Shown piece after piece: positions 55,776-64,000 of a DNA stretch of 64,000 nt. This DNA comes from Saccharibacillus qingshengii. Its GTDB lineage: Bacteria > Bacillota > Bacilli > Paenibacillales > Paenibacillaceae. The notes under the pieces were generated by a model. The model worked only from the letters and a program-made list of their open reading frames with translations. It made no database searches and had not been told where the DNA came from. A program made the position numbers and the translations under genes. The stretch spans positions 62,001-126,000 of the forward strand of contig NZ_JAAZWC010000014.1 in assembly GCF_013185195.1 (NCBI RefSeq), in the 5' to 3' direction. How positions within the stretch are numbered: position 1 is the first letter of the stretch; every line of letters starts with the position of its first letter.

Positions 55776-56780
55776 TTGGGACAAGGACTTTATTCAGGCA
55801 AAAATATATTGATTACTGGCGGAACCGGAACAATAGGTCGTCAGTTAGTTCAACGTCTATTGGAAGAAAACCCTAGAGTTATTCGGATTTTCAGTCGAGA
55901 CGAGTATAAGCAATTTGAGATGGCCATTGACTTTCAAGAGCACTCTAGCCGATTACGATTTCTAATTGGGGATGTCAGAGACGTTCAGCGTCTCAGCAGA
56001 GCGATGGAAGAAATTGATTATGTATTCCATTGTGCTGCGATGAAACATGTTCCTGCTTGTGAATACAATCCATTCGAAGCCGTACAAACAAATGTGATCG
56101 GAACCCAGAATGTTATTCAAGCGGCAATAGCCAACAATGTGAAAAAGGTACTTTTTACAAGTACGGATAAGGCAATATCACCTACAAATACGTACGGAGC
56201 GACCAAACTTACAGCGGAACGATTAATTTCTGCTGCAGAATATCAAAAGGGATCGAAAGAAACCGTGTTTTCTTCCGTAAGATTCGGCAATGTAATGGGC
56301 TCAAGAGGTTCTGTAATTCCTTTGTTCAAAAAGCAAATCCTTGAAGACGCGAGAATTACAGTGACTGATCCCGAGATGCTGCGCTACATGATGACTCCTT
56401 CCCAAGCGATCCAGCTGATCTTGGAGGCCAACTCCATTGCCTTGGGGGGAGAAGTGTTCGTGCTGAAGATGCCTGTGATCCGAATTGGTGATTTAGCTGA
56501 GGTATTAATCGAATTAGTTTGCGAGAAGCATGGGGTGCGAAGACAGATAGAGATTCATGAAACCGGACTTCGACCTGGTGAAAAGCGGTATGAAGAACTA
56601 ATGACTTCAGATGAATATTTGTTAGCAGATGAACAGGAGAATATGTTTATCATTCCAGCTGCGTTCAATAAAGTAGGGCATAAAGTAGCACGTCAGTCCA
56701 TTGACGCTCTTGAAATGAAGCCGATAGACAAGAGCCTCATTAAGGAATGGATAAAACAAGAAAGTTTGATAGAACAATAA
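55776..56780 (+). CDS. pseB: UDP-GlcNAc 4,6-dehydratase (inverting), PseB-type
   Basis: A 334-residue NAD(P)-dependent SDR. The Rossmann loop is ITGGTGTIGRQLV, followed by the signature STDKAISPTNTYGATK, whose Tyr and Lys form the catalytic pair, then VRFGNVMGSRGSVIPLF. These are the marks of the FlaA1/PseB/CapD inverting dehydratases, which begin pseudaminic acid synthesis. The TTG at 55776 is 8 bases after AAGGACG; a GTG at 55767 overlaps that site. Distinguishing PseB from CapD relies on the neighbouring pseI and pseC. Confidence 0.82.
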   Translation: MGQGLYSGKNILITGGTGTIGRQLVQRLLEENPRVIRIFSRDEYKQFEMAIDFQEHSSRLRFLIGDVRDVQRLSRAMEEIDYVFHCAAMKHVPACEYNPFEAVQTNVIGTQNVIQAAIANNVKKVLFTSTDKAISPTNTYGATKLTAERLISAAEYQKGSKETVFSSVRFGNVMGSRGSVIPLFKKQILEDARITVTDPEMLRYMMTPSQAIQLILEANSIALGGEVFVLKMPVIRIGDLAEVLIELVCEKHGVRRQIEIHETGLRPGEKRYEELMTSDEYLLADEQENMFIIPAAFNKVGHKVARQSIDALEMKPIDKSLIKEWIKQESLIEQ

Positions 56781-56858
56781 GCAAACTCTCTGGTTAAGCA
56801 TCAAACGTAACATTTATAAGACATGATATTTAGATGGATCGGCGGAAGGATGGTTGGT

Positions 56859-57587
56859 TTGAAAATTGTAGCTATTATTCAAGCGCGTACAAGTTCAAGC
56901 CGTTTGCCTAACAAAGTTATGCGAACACTTGTAGACCGGACGGTGCTTGGTCACGTTATTATGCGCTGTAAAGCTATCCCTTCTGTAAATGAGGTTGTGG
57001 TTGCCACATCGGATCTGCAGGAAGATGATATCATTTCTTTAGAAGCTGAAAAATATGAGGTTAGCTGTTATAGAGGAAGTTTAACTGACGTGTTGGATCG
57101 TTATTACCAAGCTGCCAAGGCCTCTAAAGCGGATGTTGTGGTACGCATCACTTCAGATTGTCCATTATTGGATCCAGAAATATCGGAAAAAGTTATCAAA
57201 GATTTCTTGATTGGCGATTATGACTATGTAAGCAGCGGTTTAAGCGGGACCTTTCCTAGAGGATTAGACACCGAGGTGTTCACCGTTGCCGCGCTGCAAA
57301 GAGCATATAAAGAGGCTGCGTTAGAGTACGAACATGAGCACGTGACTCCTTATCTATATCAGCGTCCGGAACTGTTTAAGATTAAAGCCTATCACAACGA
57401 GATAGACCAATCCCAATATCGCCTAACTCTGGATACGATCGAAGATTGGGAATTAATTCATCGTATTTATCAGCATCTATATCAAAACCAAATTTTTAAC
57501 TTGAATGCCATTCTTCAATTATTCGAGAAGCATTCAGAGCTACCTCTATTGAATGCTGATGTTGTACAGAAAAAACTGGGGGAATGA
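56859..57587 (+). CDS. SpsF-like cytidylyltransferase
   Basis: A 242-residue nucleotidyltransferase of the CTP-transferase family. The N-terminal IIQARTSSSRLPNKVM is the nucleotide loop, VRITSDCPLLDPE carries the metal-binding Asp, and RGLDTEVFT and EHEHVTPYLY follow. It resembles SpsF of the B. subtilis spore-coat polysaccharide operon and would make the CMP-sugar here, in the role of PseF. The TTG at 56859 is 8 bases after GGAAGGA and gives the family start KIVAIIQAR; the ATG at 56823 adds residues without a match. Confidence 0.78.
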   Translation: MKIVAIIQARTSSSRLPNKVMRTLVDRTVLGHVIMRCKAIPSVNEVVVATSDLQEDDIISLEAEKYEVSCYRGSLTDVLDRYYQAAKASKADVVVRITSDCPLLDPEISEKVIKDFLIGDYDYVSSGLSGTFPRGLDTEVFTVAALQRAYKEAALEYEHEHVTPYLYQRPELFKIKAYHNEIDQSQYRLTLDTIEDWELIHRIYQHLYQNQIFNLNAILQLFEKHSELPLLNADVVQKKLGE

Positions 57588-57622
57588 GTATTCAAGCCTG
57601 ATTATTGAATGGAGGACAGGTC

Positions 57623-58189
57623 TTGTTGTCTTACAAAATTCTTGGACATGATCGCTATACTACTGACGCTTATAGCGTTACTGCTCTTCGAGAATCCCAT
57701 ATGCCGTTCATTAAGCAATGGAGAAACGAGCAGATGGATGTGCTCAGGCAAAATAAGCGTCTTACCGATGAAGACCAAAAGAGATACTATCGGCAGGTAA
57801 TCGAACCTTCTTTTATCCAAGAGCAGCCTTCGCTTATTTTGTTCGCGTTCTTTTTAAATGATGAATTGATCGGATATGGTGGATTGACCAACCTGAATTG
57901 GGAACACAAGCGTGCAGAAATCTCTTATTTATTGAAAACCGAACGAAGCAGCGAAGTAGACACGCAGCGTTATACTCATGATTTTGGAGCCTTTTTAACG
58001 TTAATGAAGCACATTGCTTTTCAAGAGTTAGGAATCCACCGTTTGTTTACGGAAACTTATGATATTCGGCCCGTACATATCCGTGTCCTCGAAGAGAATG
58101 GGTTTCGATTTGAAGGAAGAATGTACGATCATGTCTCCATAAACGGCAGATATGTGGATTCCTTATTACACGGATGTCTGGAGGAGTAA
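57623..58189 (+). CDS. GNAT N-acetyltransferase, PseH-like
   Basis: A 188-residue acetyltransferase. The middle has the GNAT acetyl-CoA core (LIGYGGLTNLNWEHKRAEIS) and the C-terminal RPVHIRVLEENGFRFEGR, typical of sugar N-acetyltransferases. In the Pse pathway PseH acetylates the 4-amino sugar, and this is the only acetyltransferase seen in the cluster. The start is TTG 57623 (GGAGGA at 6 bases) or TTG 57626; the upstream TTG at 57605 lies before the ribosome binding site. Confidence 0.72.
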   Translation: MLSYKILGHDRYTTDAYSVTALRESHMPFIKQWRNEQMDVLRQNKRLTDEDQKRYYRQVIEPSFIQEQPSLILFAFFLNDELIGYGGLTNLNWEHKRAEISYLLKTERSSEVDTQRYTHDFGAFLTLMKHIAFQELGIHRLFTETYDIRPVHIRVLEENGFRFEGRMYDHVSINGRYVDSLLHGCLEE

Positions 58190-58192
58190 AGC

Positions 58193-60094
58193 ATGCTAAG
58201 AGGGAAACGCGTCTTCGTCAGCGGGGGAGCAGGCGTAATAGGTAGTGAACTGGTTCAACTTCTTCTACAGCAGAAAGCTATCATTTTCGTTGGTGATTTG
58301 AAGCCGCGGCCTTCAGAATGGCCAGCCGATATTCGGTACCGCCAAGGAGACTTAAACGAAATTACAAAAGAAGAACTGCTTGATTTTGGTCCGGAATATT
58401 TCTTTCACCTTGCTGCAACATTTGAACGCTCTGAAGAAAGTTATGAATTCTGGGAAGAGAACGAGAGACATAATCTAAAACTAAGCCATCATCTGATGGA
58501 CTGTCTCAAAGACTACAGCGAATTGAAAAAGGTAATCTTTGCTTCCAGTTATCTGATTTACAATCCGGAACAATACCAGTTTACAACACCAGCTGACGAA
58601 GCATTTTCTATCAACGAGCATAATCAGATTTATCCCCGTAATATGTGCGGTGCAGCTAAACTAATGCACGAGATCGAACTTCGATTTTTGCAGCATTTTG
58701 CAGCCGGCCGTTTACAGACCGTTTCTGCAAGAATTTATCGCGTATACGGAAAAAATTCTAGAGATATTATATCCAGATGGATTCAAACTTTACTCAAAGG
58801 CGAAACGATTCGTGTATTTGGCAAGGAAGGGATGTTTGATTATATCTACGCAGGAGATGTTGCAGAAGGGCTGCTGCGTCTTGCGCTCAGCGAGGCAGAG
58901 GGCATCGTCAATCTCGGCAATGCACATGCACGTCGTGTTGAAGAGATGTTGAATATCCTAAAAGATCATTTCCCGAACCTGCAAATGATGGAGGAGTCGA
59001 GCGACATTTTATTTGAAGCTTCTCAGGCTGACATGAGCTTATTCAAATCTATGACGGGTTGGACGCCAACGAGACAGCTTGAAGATACGATTCCAGAATT
59101 GATTGAGCATTATCAAAGACGCATGGAAGAAAATTTATCGCCTGAAAAAGAGAAATCCGTGTTGGTTACAAGTGTGTCAAAGAAAGTGCCTATGCTAAAG
59201 GCGGTTGCTCAAGGAATTCGGAAGATCGGTTATTCCTCTAAGTTAATCGGAGGCGATTTGGACGAAAAAGCGATAAGCCGAGCTTTCACAGATTCCTTTT
59301 GGAAGATGCCGTCTTTAAATGAGCTTCCTGCAGATGTTTTGATCCAATACTGCCAAGAACATAATATCAATGCCATAATCCCGAGCCGGGACGGGGAATT
59401 GGAATATTTCGCTTCTCACAAGGAACTTTTGGCTCGTAACGGGATCGCCGTTATGGTTTCCGATTTAAAAGCAGTCGAGTCATGTCTTGACAAAATGGCG
59501 TTCTCAAGGCGTGGCATCGAACTTGGATTTCCAGTTATTCTAACTTCTCATCAGCCAGAGCAAGCGTATGGTGAACGCTTTGTCGTTAAGGAGCGTTATG
59601 GTGCGGGATCGCAGTTTATCGGACTGAATCTCACACACGAACAGGCGGAAAGCCACGCGAACTCGTTACAGCACCCAATCTTTCAGCCTTTTATTGAAGG
59701 TATCGAAAGTAGTGTAGATGTATATGTTCAAAAAGACGGGGTGTGCAAAGGGGCAGTTGTTCGTCGTCGAGATCTGATTGTAAATGGGGAGTCGCAAGTT
59801 ACTACCACCTATCGAGATGAGAAGCTGGAAGCTTTGTGTGCTGATTTTTCAGAAAAGCTAGGATTGTACGGTCATGTCATTTTTCAGATCCTTATTGACC
59901 CTGAAGGTGAGCCGCATATTATTGAGTGCAATAGCCGATTCGGAGGCGCATCTACTTTGAGCATAGCTGCGGGTTTGGATAGTTTCTACTGGTTTTTGCT
60001 AGAAGCTTCCGGACAAAGTTTGAACGAATATCCTTTTATAAGAAGTAAATCTAGCAAACGGCTAGTTAGACATGCTGAGGACTTCATTCAATGA
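58193..60094 (+). CDS. SDR epimerase-like / ATP-grasp fusion protein
   Basis: A 633-residue two-domain protein. Residues 1-310 are an extended SDR with the Rossmann loop VSGGAGVIGSELV, but the YxxxK catalytic motif reads C152-G-A-A-K156, with Cys in place of Tyr. Residues 325-633 are a carbamoyl-phosphate-synthase-type ATP-grasp ligase: SVSKKVPMLKAVAQGIRKIG N-lobe, FVVKERYGAGSQFIGL ATP-binding segment, and the metal-binding IIECNSRFGGAS. The stop overlaps the HAD gene by 4 bases. I know of SDR and ATP-grasp genes as neighbours in surface-sugar clusters, but not of a described enzyme with this fusion. It may ligate an amino or carboxylic acid to a sugar; this is inference. Confidence 0.8.
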   Translation: MLRGKRVFVSGGAGVIGSELVQLLLQQKAIIFVGDLKPRPSEWPADIRYRQGDLNEITKEELLDFGPEYFFHLAATFERSEESYEFWEENERHNLKLSHHLMDCLKDYSELKKVIFASSYLIYNPEQYQFTTPADEAFSINEHNQIYPRNMCGAAKLMHEIELRFLQHFAAGRLQTVSARIYRVYGKNSRDIISRWIQTLLKGETIRVFGKEGMFDYIYAGDVAEGLLRLALSEAEGIVNLGNAHARRVEEMLNILKDHFPNLQMMEESSDILFEASQADMSLFKSMTGWTPTRQLEDTIPELIEHYQRRMEENLSPEKEKSVLVTSVSKKVPMLKAVAQGIRKIGYSSKLIGGDLDEKAISRAFTDSFWKMPSLNELPADVLIQYCQEHNINAIIPSRDGELEYFASHKELLARNGIAVMVSDLKAVESCLDKMAFSRRGIELGFPVILTSHQPEQAYGERFVVKERYGAGSQFIGLNLTHEQAESHANSLQHPIFQPFIEGIESSVDVYVQKDGVCKGAVVRRRDLIVNGESQVTTTYRDEKLEALCADFSEKLGLYGHVIFQILIDPEGEPHIIECNSRFGGASTLSIAAGLDSFYWFLLEASGQSLNEYPFIRSKSSKRLVRHAEDFIQ

Positions 60095-60777
60095 CTATAA
60101 TTGTATTTGACCTCGACGATACACTTTACGACGAGATTACATTCGTTTACAGCGGCTTTCGTGAGGTTGCCCGATTTTTGGCGTCGTCCTACTCGTTAAG
60201 TGAGGACATCCTTTATGCCGACATGTTATGTGAACTTGAGCAAAGCGGAAGAGGTAAAGTATTTGATGCAGCTCTACAAAAAGCAGGGATTCATTCGCGG
60301 GAAAATGTGGGTTCCTGTTTGAAAGTATATCGACAGCATGTTCCGCAGATCGAATTGTTCGACGATGCGAGACGTTTTCTGGATCGCTCTGCGCCAAACT
60401 CACTTTATATAGTGACGGATGGAAATAAACTGGTCCAACATAGAAAAGTATTAGCCCTTGGTTTATACGACTATCCAGCTATTAAAAAGGTTTATATCAG
60501 CCGCCGATTTGGTGTCCATAACGAGAAGCCTTCCCCGCATTGTTTTCATTTGATTTGCGCTGAAGAAAAGGTGTCGGCTAATGCGGTTGTATATGTGGGC
60601 GATAATCCAGCTAAAGATTTTGTAGGCATAAGGCCGCTGGGATTTCGTACCGTACGCATCATGAGAGGGAACCATAAAGACGTCGAACGAGAGCCACACT
60701 ATGAAGCAGAATATCGCATTCATACTCTTGACGAACTTGAAGATATTTTAATCGAAATGAATATGGATAAAGGATGA
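60091..60777 (+). CDS. HAD-superfamily hydrolase
   Basis: A 228-residue HAD phosphatase. Motif I FDLDDTLYD (D7, D9), motif II as IVTDGN, and motif III/IV as KPSPHCFH and YVGDNPAKDF are present, with an alpha-helical cap between motifs I and II. It starts in the stop codon of the SDR/ATP-grasp gene (ATGA), and its own stop is close to the pseI start, so the three are translated together. A sugar-phosphate or nucleotide phosphatase activity is likely; the substrate is not visible. Standard PseG is a different fold. Confidence 0.82.
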   Translation: MTIIVFDLDDTLYDEITFVYSGFREVARFLASSYSLSEDILYADMLCELEQSGRGKVFDAALQKAGIHSRENVGSCLKVYRQHVPQIELFDDARRFLDRSAPNSLYIVTDGNKLVQHRKVLALGLYDYPAIKKVYISRRFGVHNEKPSPHCFHLICAEEKVSANAVVYVGDNPAKDFVGIRPLGFRTVRIMRGNHKDVEREPHYEAEYRIHTLDELEDILIEMNMDKG

Positions 60778-60785
60778 TGCAAAGT

Positions 60786-61832
60786 ATGGAATTTCAAATT
60801 GGACAGCGCAAAATAGGGAAGTCGCATAAGCCGTTCATCATAGCGGAAATGTCCGGCAATCATAATCATTCTTTGGAAAGAGCGCTATTGATCGTGGAAG
60901 CTGCCGCTGCAGCCGGAGCGGACGCTTTGAAAATCCAAACGTATACCGCGGATACGATGACGTTGAACATTCAAAAAGGTGACTTTTTCATTGAAGATTC
61001 AAACAATCCTTGGAAAGGCAGCTCGCTTTATGATCTTTATTCGGAAGCTTATACGCCGTGGGAGTGGCATAAGCCGATTTTTGATCGTGCAGCCGAACTC
61101 GGTATGATTGCCTTCAGCACGCCTTTTGACGAAACGGCAGTTGACTTCTTGGAAACTCTTGACGTTCCGGCATACAAGATCGCTTCGTTTGAGAACACAG
61201 ACATTCAGCTCATACGTAAAGTCGCCGCTACAGGTAAGCCTGTCATTATTTCGACCGGAATGGCTTCTATTGCGGAGTTGGACGAAACGGTAAGAGCTGC
61301 CAGAGAAAGTGGATGCGAAAATTTGGTGCTGCTTAAGTGTACAAGTTCATATCCGGCTCCTCCCAACGATACAAATATTATCACGTTACCGCATATGGAA
61401 CAGCTATTCGGATGTACAGTAGGGATGTCCGATCATACGATGGGGGTAGGCGTTTCGGTAGCGGCAGTAGCACTGGGGGCCTGTGTTATTGAAAAGCATT
61501 TTACTCTTAGGCGCAGTGATGGAGGAGTAGACTCTGCATTTTCACTCGAACCAGAAGAAATGTCCATGTTGGTGACGGAAACGGAACGCGCTTGGCAGTC
61601 CCTTGGGCAGATCACTTACGGCGCTACGGAGCGTGAAAAGGGATCTCTTAAACACAGACGTTCACTGTATATTTCAAAAGATCTGAAAAAAGGTGACGTA
61701 TTGACGCGAGAAAACGTTAAAGCCATCCGTCCGGGTATGGGTCTACCTACCAAATATTTAGATCATCTGTTGGGACGTTCCGTATCCAAAGATGTCGTTA
61801 AGGGTACACCTTTGTCGTGGGAGGTTATTTAA
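60786..61832 (+). CDS. pseI: Pseudaminic acid synthase (PseI, NeuB family)
   Basis: A 348-residue PEP-condensing synthase. The N-terminal TIM barrel shows FIIAEMSGNHNHSLERA, DALKIQTYTADTMT and FSTPFDETAVDFLE, then KIASFENTD and GMSDHTMGVG; the C-terminal SAF (antifreeze-like) domain starts near RRSLYISKDLKKGD. The AEMSGNHN form is typical of PseI rather than NeuB or LegI. AAAGGA adjoins an ATG at 60774, so ATG 60786 at 12 bases is preferred; both are in frame. Confidence 0.88.
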   Translation: MEFQIGQRKIGKSHKPFIIAEMSGNHNHSLERALLIVEAAAAAGADALKIQTYTADTMTLNIQKGDFFIEDSNNPWKGSSLYDLYSEAYTPWEWHKPIFDRAAELGMIAFSTPFDETAVDFLETLDVPAYKIASFENTDIQLIRKVAATGKPVIISTGMASIAELDETVRAARESGCENLVLLKCTSSYPAPPNDTNIITLPHMEQLFGCTVGMSDHTMGVGVSVAAVALGACVIEKHFTLRRSDGGVDSAFSLEPEEMSMLVTETERAWQSLGQITYGATEREKGSLKHRRSLYISKDLKKGDVLTRENVKAIRPGMGLPTKYLDHLLGRSVSKDVVKGTPLSWEVI

Positions 61833-61834
61833 AA

Positions 61835-62788
61835 ATGCAGAAAAATATTTTACTTACTGGCGGAGCCGGTTTTATCGGCCGCTGGGTAGCCAAGAAGCTT
61901 CTTAAAGAAGGTCATAACGTATGGATTCTGGATGATCTGTCCAATGGGCAGGAATCCAATATCGCTGAATTTCGCAGCCATGCTAACCTCAAAGAGTTTG
62001 TAGAAGGAACCATTTTAGACGAAGAACTGCTATCCACGCTGTTCGCCGAGCATCGCTTCGATATCTGCTACCACCTCGGTGCCTCGATCAATGTTCAAGA
62101 TTCTATTGATGACCCACGTACAACGTTTAACAACGATACAATAGGGACTTTTTATGTTTTGGAGCAGTGTCGAAAATACAATACCAAAGTAGTCTTCATG
62201 AGCACTTGTATGGTGTATGATCGTTGCACGGATGAGATGGGAATTAACGAAGAGCATCCAACCAAACCAGCTTCTCCATATGCGGGTGCTAAAGTAGCGG
62301 CAGAAAATATGGTGCTTTCTTATTATCATGCATATGGTCTGCCGACTGTTGTTATACGTCCATTTAACACATATGGGCCATATCAGAAGACAGGCGGAGA
62401 AGGTGGCGTAGTAGCGATCTTCATCAGTAATCATTTGAAGGGTCTTGATTTAAGCATTTATGGAGAAGGTACGCAGACTAGAGATCTTCTGTATGTAGAA
62501 GATTGTGCAAGGTTTGTCGTATCGGCCGGTTTCTCAGATTCAGTTAATGGAGAGATTGTGAATGCAGGACTAGGGAAAGATATTTCGATTAATGATCTGG
62601 CTATATTAGTTACGGGAGATTCTCAAAAAATTAATCATGTCGAGCATATTCATCCACAGAGTGAGATTCAGAAATTGCTATGTAATTCCAATAAAGCCAC
62701 TCGCCTACTTGGCTGGACTCCAGAAGTGACGTTAGAAGAAGGGATTGAACGGACTAAGACTTGGATCCAACAGGGTGGTCTACAGTAG
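61835..62788 (+). CDS. NAD-dependent sugar epimerase/dehydratase (SDR)
   Basis: A 317-residue extended SDR with LLTGGAGFIGRWV as the NAD loop, the catalytic set STCMVYD and SPYAGAK (Tyr and Lys kept), and VIRPFNTYGPYQKTGGEGG. It resembles UDP-glucose 4-epimerase-type enzymes. It begins 2 bases after pseI, with GGGAGG inside the pseI end. The standard pseudaminic pathway has no step for it, so it points to a modified sugar or an added glycan residue. Confidence 0.82.
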   Translation: MQKNILLTGGAGFIGRWVAKKLLKEGHNVWILDDLSNGQESNIAEFRSHANLKEFVEGTILDEELLSTLFAEHRFDICYHLGASINVQDSIDDPRTTFNNDTIGTFYVLEQCRKYNTKVVFMSTCMVYDRCTDEMGINEEHPTKPASPYAGAKVAAENMVLSYYHAYGLPTVVIRPFNTYGPYQKTGGEGGVVAIFISNHLKGLDLSIYGEGTQTRDLLYVEDCARFVVSAGFSDSVNGEIVNAGLGKDISINDLAILVTGDSQKINHVEHIHPQSEIQKLLCNSNKATRLLGWTPEVTLEEGIERTKTWIQQGGLQ

Positions 62789-62838
62789 TTTGCAGTTTAA
62801 TCAGGTCTATTCTATCGCAAGAAAGGAGCCCGTCTCAT

Positions 62839-64000
62839 ATGGATACAAAACACTTCTCTAGTGATGTGCGTAATACGATGCTGCCCTATGGACAACAGTG
62901 GCTGGACGAAGACGATATCTCGGCTGTGGTTGAGGTTCTTCGGGGAGATTTTATAACTCAAGGACCTGCAATCCAAGACTTTGAAGCAAAAGTGGCCAAC
63001 TATGTGGGAGCTAAGTATGCTGTTGCTTTTACTAATGGCACTGCAGCTCTGCATGGGGCATGTTTTGCTGCAGGTATTGCTCATGGCGATGAGGTTATCA
63101 CGACTCCAATTACATTTTTAGCAAGTAGCAATTGTATACTTTATCAAGGTGGAACTCCAGTGTTTGCTGATATTGACATGAATACTTATAATTTGGATCC
63201 AAATCAAGTTGAGATGTTAATTACAAAAAAAACAAAAGCCATTATTGCCGTTGATTTCTCAGGACAACCTGTTGAAATTGATCGTCTTAATAGGCTTGCA
63301 AAAGATCATGGTCTGGTGCTAATAGAAGATGCAGCTCATTCTTTGGGAGCATCTTATCAAAATGTAAAAGTTGGATCATGGGCAGATATGACAATGTTCA
63401 GCTTTCACCCAGTTAAGCATGTGACAACAGGTGAAGGCGGAGTTATTGTAACAAACAATGAGAATTATTATCGTCAACTCCAGCTATTTCGGAATCACGG
63501 GTTAACCAGGCAACCTGATGAGATGTCGAATAATGAAGGTCCGTGGTATTATGAGATGCATTCATTGGGATATAATTACAGGATGACAGACCTCCAAGCT
63601 GCATTAGGTGCTTCACAAATGAACAAGCTCGACTCGTTCGTTAAGAGAAGAAGGGAAATTGCTGAACAATATAATAAAGAATTGGCTGGGATTGAAGGCT
63701 TAATTTTACCTTTCCAGCATAAAGATAGTCATTCAAGTTGGCACATTTATGTTACACGATGGCTTCCAGAGGTGCTTAACGGTACTAGAAAAGAATTCTT
63801 TGAAGCTTTACGAAGCTTAAATATTGGAGTAAATGTGCATTACATCCCGGTCTACTTGCAACCATACTACCAAAAGCTCGGTTATGAATCTGGACTATGT
63901 CCTAATGCAGAGAGTTATTATAAAACAGCAATTACTCTTCCGTTGTATCCCAGAATGACAGATCAGGATGTAAAGGATGTAATAAGCGCTGTGCGTAAGG
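62839..64000 (+). CDS. pseC: Pseudaminic pathway aminotransferase PseC (partial, runs off the window)
   Basis: At least 387 residues of a DegT/DnrJ/EryC1 PLP enzyme, open to the right edge. The PLP lysine is K193 in FSFHPVKHVTTGEGG, the DAAHSLGA segment carries the PLP-contacting Asp, and the C-terminal NIGVNVHYIPVYLQPYYQKLG is present. SFHPVK...TTGEGG is typical of PseC, which aminates the product of PseB. GAAAGGAG is 10 bases before the ATG at 62839. Only the last few residues should be missing, as PseC has about 385-395. Confidence 0.88.
   Translation, partial: MDTKHFSSDVRNTMLPYGQQWLDEDDISAVVEVLRGDFITQGPAIQDFEAKVANYVGAKYAVAFTNGTAALHGACFAAGIAHGDEVITTPITFLASSNCILYQGGTPVFADIDMNTYNLDPNQVEMLITKKTKAIIAVDFSGQPVEIDRLNRLAKDHGLVLIEDAAHSLGASYQNVKVGSWADMTMFSFHPVKHVTTGEGGVIVTNNENYYRQLQLFRNHGLTRQPDEMSNNEGPWYYEMHSLGYNYRMTDLQAALGASQMNKLDSFVKRRREIAEQYNKELAGIEGLILPFQHKDSHSSWHIYVTRWLPEVLNGTRKEFFEALRSLNIGVNVHYIPVYLQPYYQKLGYESGLCPNAESYYKTAITLPLYPRMTDQDVKDVISAVRK

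Overview
The window looks like chromosome from a Gram-positive, motile, S-layer-bearing member of the Paenibacillaceae. Gene order follows Bacillus/Paenibacillus in several blocks: upp-mnaA-atp operon, murA-mbl-flhO-flhP-fabZ, degS-degU-comFA-comFC, and yvyF-flgM-flgN-flgK-flgL-yviE-fliW-csrA-hag. Start sites use strong AAGGAGG-type ribosome binding sites with frequent TTG and GTG starts. The genes found in endospore formers between atpC and mbl (ywmB, spoIID, spoIIQ-like, spoIIID) are absent, so a lineage with reduced or lost sporulation, such as Saccharibacillus, is my best guess. This is inference from gene content; no rRNA or tRNA was found to confirm it. All genes read on the + strand.

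Layout. (1) 1-10.2 kb: tail of an unidentified gene, upp, the UDP-GlcNAc 2-epimerase mnaA, then the complete F1Fo-ATP synthase operon atpZ-I-B-E-F-H-A-G-D-C, with an odd triplicated hairpin repeat before atpG. (2) 10.4-18 kb: DUF1146 membrane protein, murA, mbl, two flagellar rod/hook-type proteins (flhO, flhP), an EpuA-like small membrane protein, fabZ and a phosphohexomutase. (3) 18.2-23.3 kb: a cell-wall glycopolymer cluster (DUF5693 membrane protein, csaB pyruvyltransferase, tagA, tagO). (4) 23.5-41 kb: a surface-protein region with two large proteins carrying C-terminal SLH domains, the probable major S-layer protein with N-terminal SLH domains and a long complex leader, and a secreted phosphodiester glycosidase; metK sits in the middle. 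(5) 41-46.3 kb: degS-degU and comFA-comFC. (6) 46.4-53.8 kb: late flagellar genes with sigma-D-type promoters, the FliW-CsrA pair and flagellin. (7) 53.9-64 kb: a visibly more AT-rich flagellin glycosylation island with a Maf-type transferase and pseudaminic-acid genes (PseB, SpsF-like cytidylyltransferase, GNAT, PseI, PseC), plus an SDR/ATP-grasp fusion, a HAD hydrolase and an extra epimerase that the standard pathway does not need.

How they fit together. mnaA supplies UDP-ManNAc, TagO and TagA start the secondary cell-wall polymer, and CsaB is expected to pyruvylate it, making the ligand that SLH domains bind; this is the anchor for the S-layer proteins next door. FlgM, FliW and CsrA control flagellin output, and the glycosylation island directly after hag probably decorates that flagellin. 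The most novel-looking item is the SDR/ATP-grasp fusion (catalytic Tyr replaced by Cys in the SDR half) coupled by 4-base overlap to a HAD hydrolase inside the pseudaminic-acid island.
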